The notes beneath the pieces are model-generated. The model made no database searches, had not been told where the DNA came from, and saw nothing but the letters and a program-made list of their open reading frames with translations. Positions 51,403 to 60,055 of a DNA stretch of 64,000 nucleotides are shown piece by piece. Source of the stretch: Prorocentrum cordatum (lineage: Eukaryota; Sar; Dinophyceae; Prorocentrales; Prorocentraceae); the NCBI GenBank assembly GCA_963575745.1, contig CAUYUJ010004603.1, positions 331,157-395,156 on the forward strand. The letters run 5' to 3'. Numbering within the stretch: position 1 is the stretch's first letter; each line of letters opens with the position of its first letter. Made by a program: the position numbers and the translations under genes.

Positions 51403-51605
51403 GCAGGGGATATGCACCAGGAGAGAGATCTCATGGAGGAAGAGGAGGGGAGGGGACGAGAGCCACTCATAATTAAGCGCACGCAGGCCCACGCACGTGC
51501 TCCATTTCTCAGCGACCGCCGCGCCGCCATGAGAACTGTCGTACCACCGCCGCTAATGCGGCGGATGCGTGACCCCCCCCATCCCTGTCCTGCGCTGTTT
51601 CTGCT
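51403..51605. repeat. Dispersed ~190-bp segment, copy 2 of 2
   Basis: Matches 42715-42910. Hairpin here is CCGCCGC-TAAT-GCGGCGG, with the loop changed but a perfect 7-bp stem. Confidence 0.8.
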
Positions 51606-51782
51606 ACCGCCCTCCCCCCTTCCAGCCAGGCTCGGGTTTCATGCTCGGAGACGGGCGCGGCTGGCGGCTCTTAGTGCGGGTGCGCGTGCTGCCTCCAACT
51701 CCTCATCCCCCTCCTCCTCCTCTCCTCGTCCCCCCTCCTCTTCCTCCTCATCCTCCTCCATCGGCCCAGCTCCGATCGCCGC

Positions 51783-52220
51783 TCAGCTCTCCTGGTGCGG
51801 CTGGCGGCAAAAGTACCGAAAATTGCCTGGGATGTCCTTCACCGTCTTCTTCGACATCTCAAGCATCATCTTGCCCTTCTCCTCGGTACGGCGCGCCCCC
51901 CCCATCATCTGCCGCGCCTGGTCGACGAGCATCTGGCCCTTCACTCCAACGGCGCGTGCATGGCGGCAACGATTGCGCCACTGGAGAAACCGCACCACCA
52001 TGGTCGCCCAGTGCCAAACACTGCCCTCCGCCGTGATGAGCTCGAAGTCATCGACGTCGCACTTGCCCGCGATGCTCGCCATAGCGGCGCAAAAACCGCG
52101 AAGGGGCCTCCTCTGGCAGTCCCCGCTGACGCGGAGACTTCGGCAGAGGCCCCTGCGCGGTTCCGTCGCGGAGGCGGGCGGGCGCGGCGGGAGGCAGACC
52201 TGCAACGGCTGCGGCTCCAC
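51783..52220 (-). CDS. Small helical protein, paralogous N-terminus to 47688-50414
   Basis: The start (EPQPLQVCLPPRPPASAT) parallels NPQPLQVCPPTRPPASAT of the neighbouring gene. After residue about 46 the sequence diverges into MASIAGKCDVDDFELITAEG, SVWHWATMVVRFLQWRNR and KKTVKDIPGNFRYFCRQPH, a compact helical-looking product. It lies just beside the duplicated 1-kb block, so it may be a rearranged copy with a new 3' part. Function unknown. Confidence 0.45.
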   Translation of the reverse strand: MEPQPLQVCLPPRPPASATEPRRGLCRSLRVSGDCQRRPLRGFCAAMASIAGKCDVDDFELITAEGSVWHWATMVVRFLQWRNRCRHARAVGVKGQMLVDQARQMMGGARRTEEKGKMMLEMSKKTVKDIPGNFRYFCRQPHQES

Positions 52221-53095
52221 TTTATCGCATTTCCATCCCTCCCTGCACTCACATGGCTTTTCCCATTGCGCCAGTCTGCTGCTCCCACTTCTGAACTACC
52301 TCATCCCTTCTACCTCCATCTGCACCCTCCTCTTCCTGTTCAATCCTCCCTCCTCCCTCCACCGTGCTCATTTCTCCTTACTCCCTTCTCTGCTCCTCCT
52401 CCGTGGGGCGTTTCACGACAACGACGACGACGATGACCACGACGGCGACAACGAGGGCGACGACGACCACGACGACGACGACGAGGACGATGACCACGAC
52501 GGCGACCAGCGACGACGACTAGCGACGACAACGACCGACGACGACGACGCCGACCACGACGACGACGGCGACGACGACAACGAGCGACGACGACAACGAC
52601 AATCGACGCCGACGAGGAACGACGACGACGAACGAGGACGACGATCACGACGACGAGATGACGAAGGTTCGAAGATCGAACCTCGAAGTGCGAAGCTTCG
52701 AAATTCAAACTGCAACCTTCGAACTTCAAACTTCGAACTGCGAACTTCGCTGGGGTGCCAGGGATGCAATGGGATGGAGGGAAAAATGGGAAGGAGAGAA
52801 CGAGGAAGCGGGAGAGGAAATTGGAGGAGAACGAACAGGCGTGGAGCGACGAGGTACGGGCGGCGAGGAGCCGACGTTGAGGGCGGCGGGATGGGGGGAC
52901 AGGGAGGAGAGGGAAGACTTCTTTACGAAGATCGCGCCACGGCGCCTGCACGAGCGCTCCCGATCTCGGCGGCCGACGCGCGCGCCCCTGCAGAAATGCA
53001 ACGCGCCCTTCATTCGAGCCCCGCTGTTGCTGCAGAGCCATCTACTCCGAAACCAAATCGTCTGGGGAGTTATTCGGTCCCAAAACTACTGTTTG
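52105..53095. repeat. 1-kb segmental duplication, copy 2
   Basis: Counterpart of 50225-51240. The two hairpins have changed: the first is CCGC-TGAC-GCGG (new loop, stem kept), the second is broken (CCGCTGTTGCTGCAGAG). Confidence 0.9.
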
Positions 53096-54231
53096 CCACC
53101 CGCTGCTGCGGACGCCGAGGGCCTGGTGCTGGACGCCGCGGCCCCGCTGCTGCGGGGCCCCTGAGAGGGCGTCGGCCTCCCCTTCTCTCTGGCGGCGTCG
53201 AACTTGACCTTGCGCCCCACACCGAGGTCCTTGTGCCAGCGAAAAGTTCCTGACCCGTCGCTCCCGCCCAAACCCGCGGCTGGTGGCCTCACCGCGTCCG
53301 CGTGGGGGACGAGGGGCAGAGCTTCGACCTTCCTGTCGCCCCAGTGCGGGTGTAAACGGACGCCTGTCCCGTCGTCGCGGCGCAACACGAAATCCCACAT
53401 CGGCAGCTTCACTTTCACCCGCTGCCCCGCGAACTGTCGCGCGCGCACAATACTCCGACGCATGTGGTCGTAGCTGTTTGGCCGGACTTCGAGGGAACAG
53501 CCGATCAGAGCCCCGCTGCTGCGGGGCCCCTCCACGACCTCCCTGATATCTTCCTCCCTGAGCGTCGCCACCATCTCTTGCCACCGCCAAGGGACTTCCT
53601 CGTCGCTTTTGAAACAAAAGCTCGTCCTCGCACCGTGGTCGCAAACAGCGACCATGGTGGGCTTCGCATTGTCAAACCACTTGGCTTCTGACTCGAACGG
53701 GGCAGTTGGGTATTCATTCAGATGGCGCCACCATTTCAACGCTTGATTGTGTTGCTGAAACGAAGTGCCGAGCCTCTCTTCATAACTCAAAAAATAATTA
53801 ACATCAAACTTCTCAAAATCCTGGGGCCCGCGCGCCGCCGCCGCTGCGGTGGCGCGGGGCTCCTGCGCCGCAGGCGCGGCTCGGGATCCCGACCCCTCTC
53901 CTGAAACTGTGTTCCCAGGTTCTGGTGAGTTTCGGTGGGCAGCCCTCACGAAATTATCGAATTCGGGCATGCCGAGACCAGGGGCGCGGGGGCTCACAAC
54001 GCTAAGCGCGGCGAAGCGAGACGGCCGTTGAGGCGAGACCGCCGCCGCTGCTGCGGCGGCAGGGCCATCGCGCCATTTGGCGTCCTTCGTTGGCGTGTGC
54101 CCGTCTTGTCGCCAGTCTCTCCAACCCCTCGCTGACCAATCATGGCCGTCCTCCCAGCCACGCCAGCCGCTGCTGCGGCTATCCCACCATCCTCCCGCGC
54201 CATCCCATGTGTATCCGCCTGCATCGCCCAT
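53086..54231 (-). CDS. Unknown Trp-rich protein
   Basis: 381 residues from an ATG at 54231; the open frame continues upstream but only through repeat-like sequence and the palindrome array. The N-terminus is Trp/Gly/Asp-rich (GYTWDGAGGWWD, SGWRGWEDGHDWSARGWRDW). The middle, about 140-330, looks globular (NYFLSYEERLGTSFQQHNQA, KWFDNAKPTMVAVCDHG, RARQFAGQRVKVKLPMWDFV). The C-terminus is low complexity. Five hairpins are read as RSSG or AAA. It is the first gene inside the right end of the element. No family recognised. Confidence 0.6.
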   Translation of the reverse strand: MGDAGGYTWDGAGGWWDSRSSGWRGWEDGHDWSARGWRDWRQDGHTPTKDAKWRDGPAAAAAAAVSPQRPSRFAALSVVSPRAPGLGMPEFDNFVRAAHRNSPEPGNTVSGEGSGSRAAPAAQEPRATAAAAARGPQDFEKFDVNYFLSYEERLGTSFQQHNQALKWWRHLNEYPTAPFESEAKWFDNAKPTMVAVCDHGARTSFCFKSDEEVPWRWQEMVATLREEDIREVVEGPRSSGALIGCSLEVRPNSYDHMRRSIVRARQFAGQRVKVKLPMWDFVLRRDDGTGVRLHPHWGDRKVEALPLVPHADAVRPPAAGLGGSDGSGTFRWHKDLGVGRKVKFDAAREKGRPTPSQGPRSSGAAASSTRPSASAAAGGKQ

Positions 54232-54654
54232 TGCAAGACGATGGCGCAGGCGCGCGTTAGGCCGCGACGGGCCCAGCTGCACCGGTGCTCGCGGGCGATC
54301 CCACGGGCGCGGGATGGTTTGAGCATAGCGGCGACGGACGACGCGACGTGATTGGACGGAGGAGAACTTGAAAGGAAGGGGGTTGGAAACGAATGAACGA
54401 AGTGGACGAAGAGCGGAAATCGAACCAGAGGGGAGGCGAAAAAAGAGCGGAAAAGAATAAGGACATGCAGACGAAGGAGAGTGACGAGGTAGATGGCGGG
54501 CCAGAACGGCAACGGAGGATAATGTGGTGGAAATTGTGAAAAGGACGCGTGGAAAAACACGACGAGGATCACAGACGCAAAGATGATGAGCGCAGTGGTA
54601 GCATGACATATCCGAAATCAAGAAGCAGGATGACGAGGAACGGGATGACGAGCA

Positions 54655-54768
54655 ACTCTGTCGCAGAGAGCCTCCGAACGCACCCCCTCTGTCACAGAGG
54701 GCCTCCGAACGCACCCCCTCTGTCACAGAGGGCCTCCGAAAAACACCCCCTCTGTCACAGAGGGCCTC
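54655..54768. repeat. Right subterminal palindrome array
   Basis: Four units of ACCCCCTCTGTCACAGAGGG joined by CCTCCGAA-type linkers, period 30 bp, the outermost-left unit degraded (CTCTGTCGCAGAG). Mirrors the array inside the left TIR. Confidence 0.9.
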
Positions 54769-54796
54769 AATGATCACTTTAATGCGGCTTCTGGGT
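54769..54796 (-). repeat. Right terminal inverted repeat
   Basis: Reads AATGATCACTTTAATGCGGC then TTCTGGGT, the inverse of 30171-30198 with one difference. Followed by TA at 54797-54798. Confidence 0.9.
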
Positions 54797-54802
54797 TATG
54801 AA

Positions 54803-54964
54803 AAGGCCCTGGGACACACAAATAAATACACACACACACAAATAACAGGATTCCCCATCGTTTCCTATATTTCCTGGGTTTTTGTCTTACCCCCCAACTT
54901 CCCATATTTTCCCATATTTTCCTGGGGATCGTCGATTAATTGTGTCTGTGTGTTTTCCCTCCTG
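54803..54964 (+). repeat. Dispersed 160-bp repeat family A, copy 4
   Basis: Full copy starting only 5 bp after the TA that borders the large element. Has extra CA repeats after AATAAATACAC. Confidence 0.85.
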
Positions 54965-55249
54965 ACACTATTGGAAGTCTGGAAATGGGCACCAACACCA
55001 ACACAGGGGGCTGCCTCCACAGGGGGAGGATGATCCTGGATGTCGGTGTCGGTGGTAATGTTTCGGTCGCCCTGGAAGCCAGAATGTGATCACCATCGCC
55101 GAGATCGGGATCTTCCTCCCTCGGTGGAGGCACACCGCCGATTGGTGTTGGTGTCAACCTCCGGGCCTGCGACAGTGGGAGGCCACATGTGCACCCGAAT
55201 CCCCCCCCCCTCCTGAGGATCGGGTCGGGCGAAAGGGGGGGATAGCAAA

Positions 55250-55315
55250 GGGGGGGTTTGAGAATCAGCTCACGTAGCTGATTTTCCCGGCGCCTCCCGG
55301 CGCCAGAGGCGGCTG
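55250..55315. repeat. Short inverted repeats
   Basis: AATCAGCTCACGTAGCTGATT is a 8-bp-arm hairpin, followed by GGCGCCTCCCGGCGCC, another. Confidence 0.7.
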
Positions 55316-55325
55316 TGCATCGAGG

Positions 55326-55493
55326 AATGGGGGGTGCAAATCATGACCGGCGGCACGTGCGCGGCCCAGCGGGGGGGCCTGGGACGTAATGAAGTAAGAA
55401 GAGGCGCCATGAAATCTGGGGAAATATCATGGCCCCCGCCATGATATCCTCCCCCCCTTGTCATCACCCCCCTCTTTTCCGCCCCCGAGGGGG
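55326..55493 (+). repeat. Dispersed repeat family F, copy 3
   Basis: CATGACCGGCGGCACGTGCG, ATGGCCCCCGCCATGATA and CCCCCCTCTTTTCCGCCCCC match copies at 6145 and 14785. Confidence 0.75.
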
Positions 55494-55659
55494 GCAGGGC
55501 TCCCCTGTGGCCACCGGCCCCAAGCGGAGGGCGCAGGGCCGGGAGTGGCATCGCGGACGAAGGTGGGGCAGGGCCCGGGCGCGCGGAGGGTGCGGGCGTC
55601 TGCTCGCCCTGCCCCCAGCCCCCCCCCGAGGAATCGCGGGGGGAGGAGGAGGAGCCAGA

Positions 55660-55770
55660 CTAGGAGGAGGAGGAGGAGGAGGAGGAGGAGGAGGAGGAGG
55701 AGGGTGGAGAAGGGTGGAGGAGGAGGAGGAGGAGGAGGAGGAGGAGGAGGAGGAGGAGGAGGAGGATTTG
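55660..55770 (+). repeat. GGA trinucleotide array
   Basis: Two GGA runs separated by GGTGGAGAAGG. ORFs are compositional artefacts. Confidence 0.95.
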
Positions 55771-56437
55771 GGTCCCCCTCTGGCCGCCGACCCCCGGCGG
55801 AGAGGGCGAGGGCCGGGAGCGGTTTTCCGCGGGGCCTGCGGGCGAGGCGACGGGGCCCTCACGTCTGCTCGCTCTCTTGCGCAGACCAAGGGGGCAGCAA
55901 GAGGGGGCGCGCGGCGAGTGCGGGCCACGCTGTGTTCGGAGGCAGCCGCGCCCACGGGGGGAGGTTCTGCCGCCCCCCCGCGCGCGCCTGCGGCGCCTGG
56001 AGCGGGCCAAATCTGTTTGGCCTGCGCTTCTTCCGCAAGCCCAAACTTTCCGCGGACGCCAGCCCTGCCCTTGGCTGCGTGCAGGGAGCCGATGTGGGGG
56101 CACCTGTTCTGGGGGGGGGGGGGGGGCGCATTTTCCGTGAGACCAGTCCGAGTGTCTTTCTGGCTGGAGTGAGCATATGTGCGGGGGATGATGTTTGGCC
56201 CGCACTTCACGTGGCCCAGTCCCTGTCTTTGCCTGCTCATGGTTAGCCCGCACTGTCTGCGGGCCCACCAATCCCTGCCATGGCCAGCTTGTTTGGGCAC
56301 GCGCTACCCGCGCCTCCCACTCACGCTCTCGCGTTCTGTTCGGAGTCGGCAGATGCGTAGGCCAAAGCTTGCCCGCTCGCACCTTGCGCGGGCCGAGTCC
56401 CTGCCCTGACTTCTTCGTTCTGGCCTACAATCTTAAA

Positions 56438-56582
56438 GGGGCCCCAGGACACACACATAAATATACACATATAAAATGATTCCCCATATTTTCCCATAGT
56501 TTCTGGGTTGTTGTCTTCCCCCCACAGCTTCCCATATTTTCCCATATTTTCTGGGAAATCGACGATTAATTGTGTCTGCGTG
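56438..56582 (+). repeat. Dispersed 160-bp repeat family A, copy 5 (3' truncated)
   Basis: GGGGCCCCAGGACACACA to ATTGTGTCTGCG; lacks the CCCCTCCTGA end. Confidence 0.8.
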
Positions 56583-56751
56583 CCCAGTCCCGCCCTCGTT
56601 CTGCTGGGAGTGGGCAGATCTGCGGGCGCCCAGTCGTTTATTCAGGCCCGCACTCTCCGTGGGCGCGGCCCCTGCCTTTGCCTGCTCGGGGTGGGCAGGA
56701 ATGCGGAACTTTTCGGTCGGCCCGCACTTTCCGCGGCCCCGGCCCCTTAAG

Positions 56752-56908
56752 AGGGGCCCTGGGACACACACATAAATAGACACAAATAACAGGATCCCCC
56801 GTCTTTTCCCATATCTTCTGGGTTTTGTCTTCCCCCCCACTTCCCATAGTTTCCCATATTTTCTGAAAACCGACGAATCATTGTGTCTCTGTGTTTTTTC
56901 CCCTCCTG
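56752..56908 (+). repeat. Dispersed 160-bp repeat family A, copy 6
   Basis: Full copy, followed by CCTGTTGCCTTCGGCTTCGA, which also follows copy 7 at 58331, so the duplicated unit is longer than the family itself. Confidence 0.85.
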
Positions 56909-57667
56909 ACCCTGTTGCCTTCGGCTTCGAGTGGGCAGATGTGCGGGCCGAATCTGTTTGTCCCAGGCTTTCCCCGGGCCCCATCCCTGCCCCGGCCAGT
57001 CTGCTTTGGCCCGCGCTCTCCGCGTGCCGGTCTCTTCCGTTGTCTCGCCTGGAGGGTGCAGATTCGGGCGTTGACAGGACTGGGCTTAGCGGGACCTGGT
57101 TTAGGGATGTGTACTGGGGGGCGCCCCCCAGGCCCCGTTCCACTAACCGGAACTGCCGTCACCCGAAAAACACCAGCTGCGGCAGACCTGGTTCAGCGAC
57201 TCTGGCCAATTCAGGAGCCCCGGGGTCCTGCTACTAGCCGGGTCCCCTGGCCTGGGGTCCTGAAGTCGTCGGAGACGTCGTCGGTGTCGTCCTAGTCGTT
57301 GTCGTCGGTGTCGTCGTAGTCGGTCTTAACAGGTTTTGCAAACCAAGTTGCGGGTGGGGGGGTGGGATGTTTGCGCGAGCAGTGGAGATGACGACTTCAA
57401 GTTCAGCAGAGTGGGCTATACCCCATAGATGTGGGGGGGCAAATTTGTCGGCCCGCACTTTCTGCGGGCCCCGTCCCTGCCCTGGCCAGCTTGTCTCGGT
57501 GACCGCGCCCTCCGCGCACCGCCCACCTCTCTCGTCCTGCCTGCCTGGAGAGGCCGCCGCACGTCTCCGGGACGTGGCGCCGGCGCGGCCCTTTTTCCGC
57601 GGGGCCCAGTCCCTGCCAGGGCCGGTCAGTTCTGACCTCAACAGCACACATATAGGGAAACGAGCTC

Positions 57668-57691
57668 TCTCTCTCTCTATATATCTCTCTC

Positions 57692-57749
<58 letters not shown>

Positions 57750-57755
57750 CACACC
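57668..57755 (+). repeat. CT dinucleotide array ending in TATATA
   Basis: CT repeats with TATATC interruptions, then a TA run. Confidence 0.95.
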
Positions 57756-57985
57756 GACGCTGTCTCCGACCCTGCGCCGAAATTCGCACAGGAACGCGGA
57801 TCCTGGTGTATACGGGATCCTGGTGTATACATTTCTCCTTGTTTCCCTTGGAAAACAGGGGAGAAGTATACATCACACCACCCCGACGTCGTCCCCGACC
57901 CTCAAAAAGTCATGGGATTGATACAAAGCCCGCCACTGGTAATGTATAAGTTCCAGTTTCCGAACATGTTCTATAGATCCCATGT

Positions 57986-58050
57986 CCGATCTAGCCCAGT
58001 CGATAGCGCTCCGTCTCGCACTCTGCAGGTCAGTGGCTCGAGCCTGAATC
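57986..58050 (+). ncRNA. tRNA-like Pol III promoter remnant (possible SINE head)
   Basis: An A-box-like TAGCCCAGTCGATAGCGC and a B-box-like GGCTCGAGCCT stand about 35 bp apart, as in tRNA genes. D-arm pairing is partial; the anticodon and T stems do not pair. Not a functional tRNA; it may be a SINE head or chance. Confidence 0.25.
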
Positions 58051-58166
58051 GACCAGCTCAGTGTGGCACCGCACCGTCATGTACAAGTCACTCCCACTGC
58101 CTCCCAGGGGCCCTGCACGCAGCGCTCCCCCCTTCAGGGGCGCACCATTCTGCAAGCCCCAGTGAA

Positions 58167-58330
58167 GGTGCCCTGGGACACACAAGTAAATACACACAAA
58201 TAACAGGATTCCCCACATGTTTCCGTATTTTCTGGGTTCCTGTCTTCCCCCCCCCCTCTTCCCACATGTTCCCCTATTCTCGAGGGAATCGACGATGAAT
58301 TGTGTCTGCGTGTTTTTGTTCCCCTCCTGA
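58167..58330 (+). repeat. Dispersed 160-bp repeat family A, copy 7
   Basis: Full copy. Its 3' third is repeated again at 58431-58504, after a short duplication of ACGCTTTCCCTGGGCCCCAT. Confidence 0.85.
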
Positions 58331-58612
58331 CCCTGTTGCCTTCGGCTTCGAGTGGGCAGATGTGCGGGCCGAATCTGTTTGCCCCACGCTTTCCCTGGGC
58401 CCCATCCCACGCTTTCCCTGGGCCCCATCCCTCTTCCCATCTTTTCCCATACCCTCGAGGGAATCGACGACTCATTGTGTCTGTGTGTGTTTGTTCCCCT
58501 CCCGACCCAGGCGAACCGCGGTGAGCCCCGCCCAGCGCGCTGCGGGCGCCCCCCGGGCGAACGCCGAGGAGCAGACCAGCGCAGCGCACGGGGCCTGGCG
58601 AGAGGCGCCCAC

Positions 58613-58616
<4 letters not shown>

Positions 58617-58682
<66 letters not shown>
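58617..58682 (+). repeat. CA dinucleotide array
   Basis: About 32 CA units. Confidence 0.98.
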
Positions 58683-58684
<2 letters not shown>

Positions 58685-58689
58685 GGCGA

Positions 58690-59180
58690 CACCTCGGAAC
58701 ACCCACGCCCGGCAGCCCCGCGGTACAGTCGGGGCGCTGAAGGAGGAACCCTTCTCGTTTGGCAGGGGCAACGTGTTCCTTCGTCGTTTCACAGCTTGCC
58801 TTCTGGTTTCAGGAGGTTTTCGATGGGAAATCGAAGTTTCACTCATGGAAACAAGGGGCCTCGTTCCTGATTTAGGGTTCCTTAGGTCAACGCCCCGACT
58901 GTAAGTTGGATTGGGTAGAAGAGGGAGAAAGAGAGAGAAGACAGAAAGAGAGAGAGAGAGATAGAGAGATCGCGGGAAGACACAACACGCGCAAATATTC
59001 AACACCATCATTTGGAACAGACCAGGTCTTTGAGACCACGCCGGGTCAACATATAAAAACCGACCGTGCGCGGTTGCGAGCCGAAAGTTACACTTTGAAA
59101 GCAGACCCATGCGCGCGGCTCCAGAGCGAGAGGCCCGCTTTGACAACAAAATCCCTCCAGCCGTGTGACTGCAGCAATGC
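58690..59180. other. No gene recognised
   Basis: Mixed sequence with a short GA run near 58920-58970. ORFs lack recognisable motifs. Confidence 0.45.
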
Positions 59181-59184
59181 GCGG

Positions 59185-59425
59185 TCAGCAAACAACCACA
59201 ACCACATCGAGGACGAACCTGGGGGAATTTCTTGCGCATGCCACAAGTGGTCGGAACACCGAAACCAGCGTCGTAGTGGTTGTGGTCGATGTGGCGTCCC
59301 AGGACGGCCAAATCGACCACAACCATGACCAAAATGCTTCTGTCGAGGTCGGTGGGTTCTTTTCCTCGAGGGGCCTTCCCGCAAAAACCACTTCGAAGTG
59401 GTTGTGGTTGTTGTTGTGCCCGGAA
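59185..59425. repeat. Alternating inverted repeats around AACCACAACCAC
   Basis: AACCACAACCAC (59195), GTGGTTGTGGTCGATGTGG (59276), ATCGACCACAACCA (59313) and GTGGTTGTGGTTGTTG (59399) can pair in more than one way. Confidence 0.65.
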
Positions 59426-59457
59426 GCATGTTTCTAAAAGTCCAGGGCCATAATGTT

Positions 59458-59560
59458 TGGTAGGGCGTGTTCTCCTACACGCGGATTTGGGAAAACATGA
59501 AACATAGTCAACAATATTCGAACATAGCCAAGCATACTCGGAAAATCGTCACCGGACGAC
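59458..59560. repeat. TTAA-ended MITE family G, 5' fragment
   Basis: GGTAGGGCGTGTTCTCCTAC and the AT-rich interior of the family; right end absent. Confidence 0.45.
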
Positions 59561-59570
59561 TTTTGAATCC

Positions 59571-60055
59571 CACCAGCCCTTTGGGCGTGAGTGGTTTAGA
59601 GAGCCCGCTCTGTCCTCAACCCCCCATCTTCCCCTTCGGGGAGGGGTGTACCCTCCCCCTACCCCCTCCCCCTGGACCTGGACAGGGAGTCCGGGGTGGT
59701 GGCAGGGGGGTCTTTTTCGACTCCTGGGAGGGCCAAAAAACGACGACCCTCACGAGGATTCTGGCCCCGACGGGGGAGCCGAGTTTGGCCCCTCTGCTCT
59801 TCTTTGAAGCCCAAATCATTGATTTTACTACGGTGTCGGCCCCATTTGGGCGTCCTGAGGAGGCCGCGCTCATCTTCCTTCATAGCAAAATCATTGATTT
59901 TACGTAGGTTTTGGGCTCATTTTGTCATTCTCAGGGGGCAGCGCTCAGTTGCGCTTCTGAGGAGGTCGCAAGAGGCCCCAAGATGGCCCCAAGAGGCCCC
60001 CAGGAGCCTCCCAAGAGGCCTCCAAGAGGCCCCCAAGAGGCCCCCAAGAGGCTTT
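59571..60055 (+). repeat. Dispersed repeat family H, copy 2, with GAGGCCCC array
   Basis: Matches 20213-20460 (CCCCTTCGGGGAGGGGTGTA, CCCTGGACCTGGACAGGGAG, CCCAAATCATTGATTTTACT). The last block occurs twice here. It ends in a short GAGGCCCCAAGATGG array at 59965-60055, like its sister. Confidence 0.75.

Larger units (their letters stand above)
30521..54181 (-). repeat. Dispersed CCGC-TGCT-GCGG hairpin family, about 50 copies
   Basis: On the plus strand the core CGCTGCTGCG occurs about fifty times by hand count, for example near 30526, 31840, 33048, 36828, 37726, 41584, 45892, 48909, 50229, 53145 and 54170. The core is a 4-bp stem (CCGC/GCGG) with loop TGCT. In most copies the outer arms extend the stem, as in GCCCCCGCTGCTGCGGGGGC. 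All copies have TGCT on the plus strand and AGCA on the coding strand. Inside genes the copies are read in all three frames, as AAAG, PQQR or RSSG. I found none in 1-30170 or 54797-64000. Confidence 0.92.
30171..54796 (-). mobile_element. Giant TIR-bounded element, 24.6 kb, TA target site
   Basis: The two ends are inverted copies of a 28-bp sequence (27/28 identical) at 30171-30198 and 54769-54796. The outer dinucleotides are TA at 30169-30170 and TA at 54797-54798, as produced by Tc1/mariner/pogo-type transposases. Immediately inside both ends are tandem CTCTGTCACAGAG palindromes. All convincing genes inside are on the minus strand, and one encodes a pogo-like DDE domain. The CCGCTGCTGCGG hairpin family occurs only between these ends. 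The size greatly exceeds ordinary pogo elements, so cargo capture or nested elements must be considered. That it moved as one unit is inferred. Confidence 0.75.
55950..57660. repeat. Degenerate interspersed GGGCAGATGTGCGGGCC-type family
   Basis: Words such as GTGGGCAGATGTGCGGGCC and CCCGCACTTTCTGCGGGCCC followed by CCCTGCC recur near 55995, 56345, 56610, 56660, 56935 and 57455, and again near 58350, interleaved with family A copies. Unit borders vary. No gene supported. Confidence 0.6.

Noticed and set aside
30521-54181. Hairpins explained as alanine codon runs or CTG triplet expansions
   Set aside because: They occur in three reading frames and between genes, have fixed length, one orientation and complementary arms.
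54232-54777. Upstream extension of the Trp-rich ORF to 54777
   Set aside because: The added residues are translations of the CTCTGTCACAGAG array (ALCDRG, PSVTEG) and AT-rich spacer, so the Met at 54231 was preferred.
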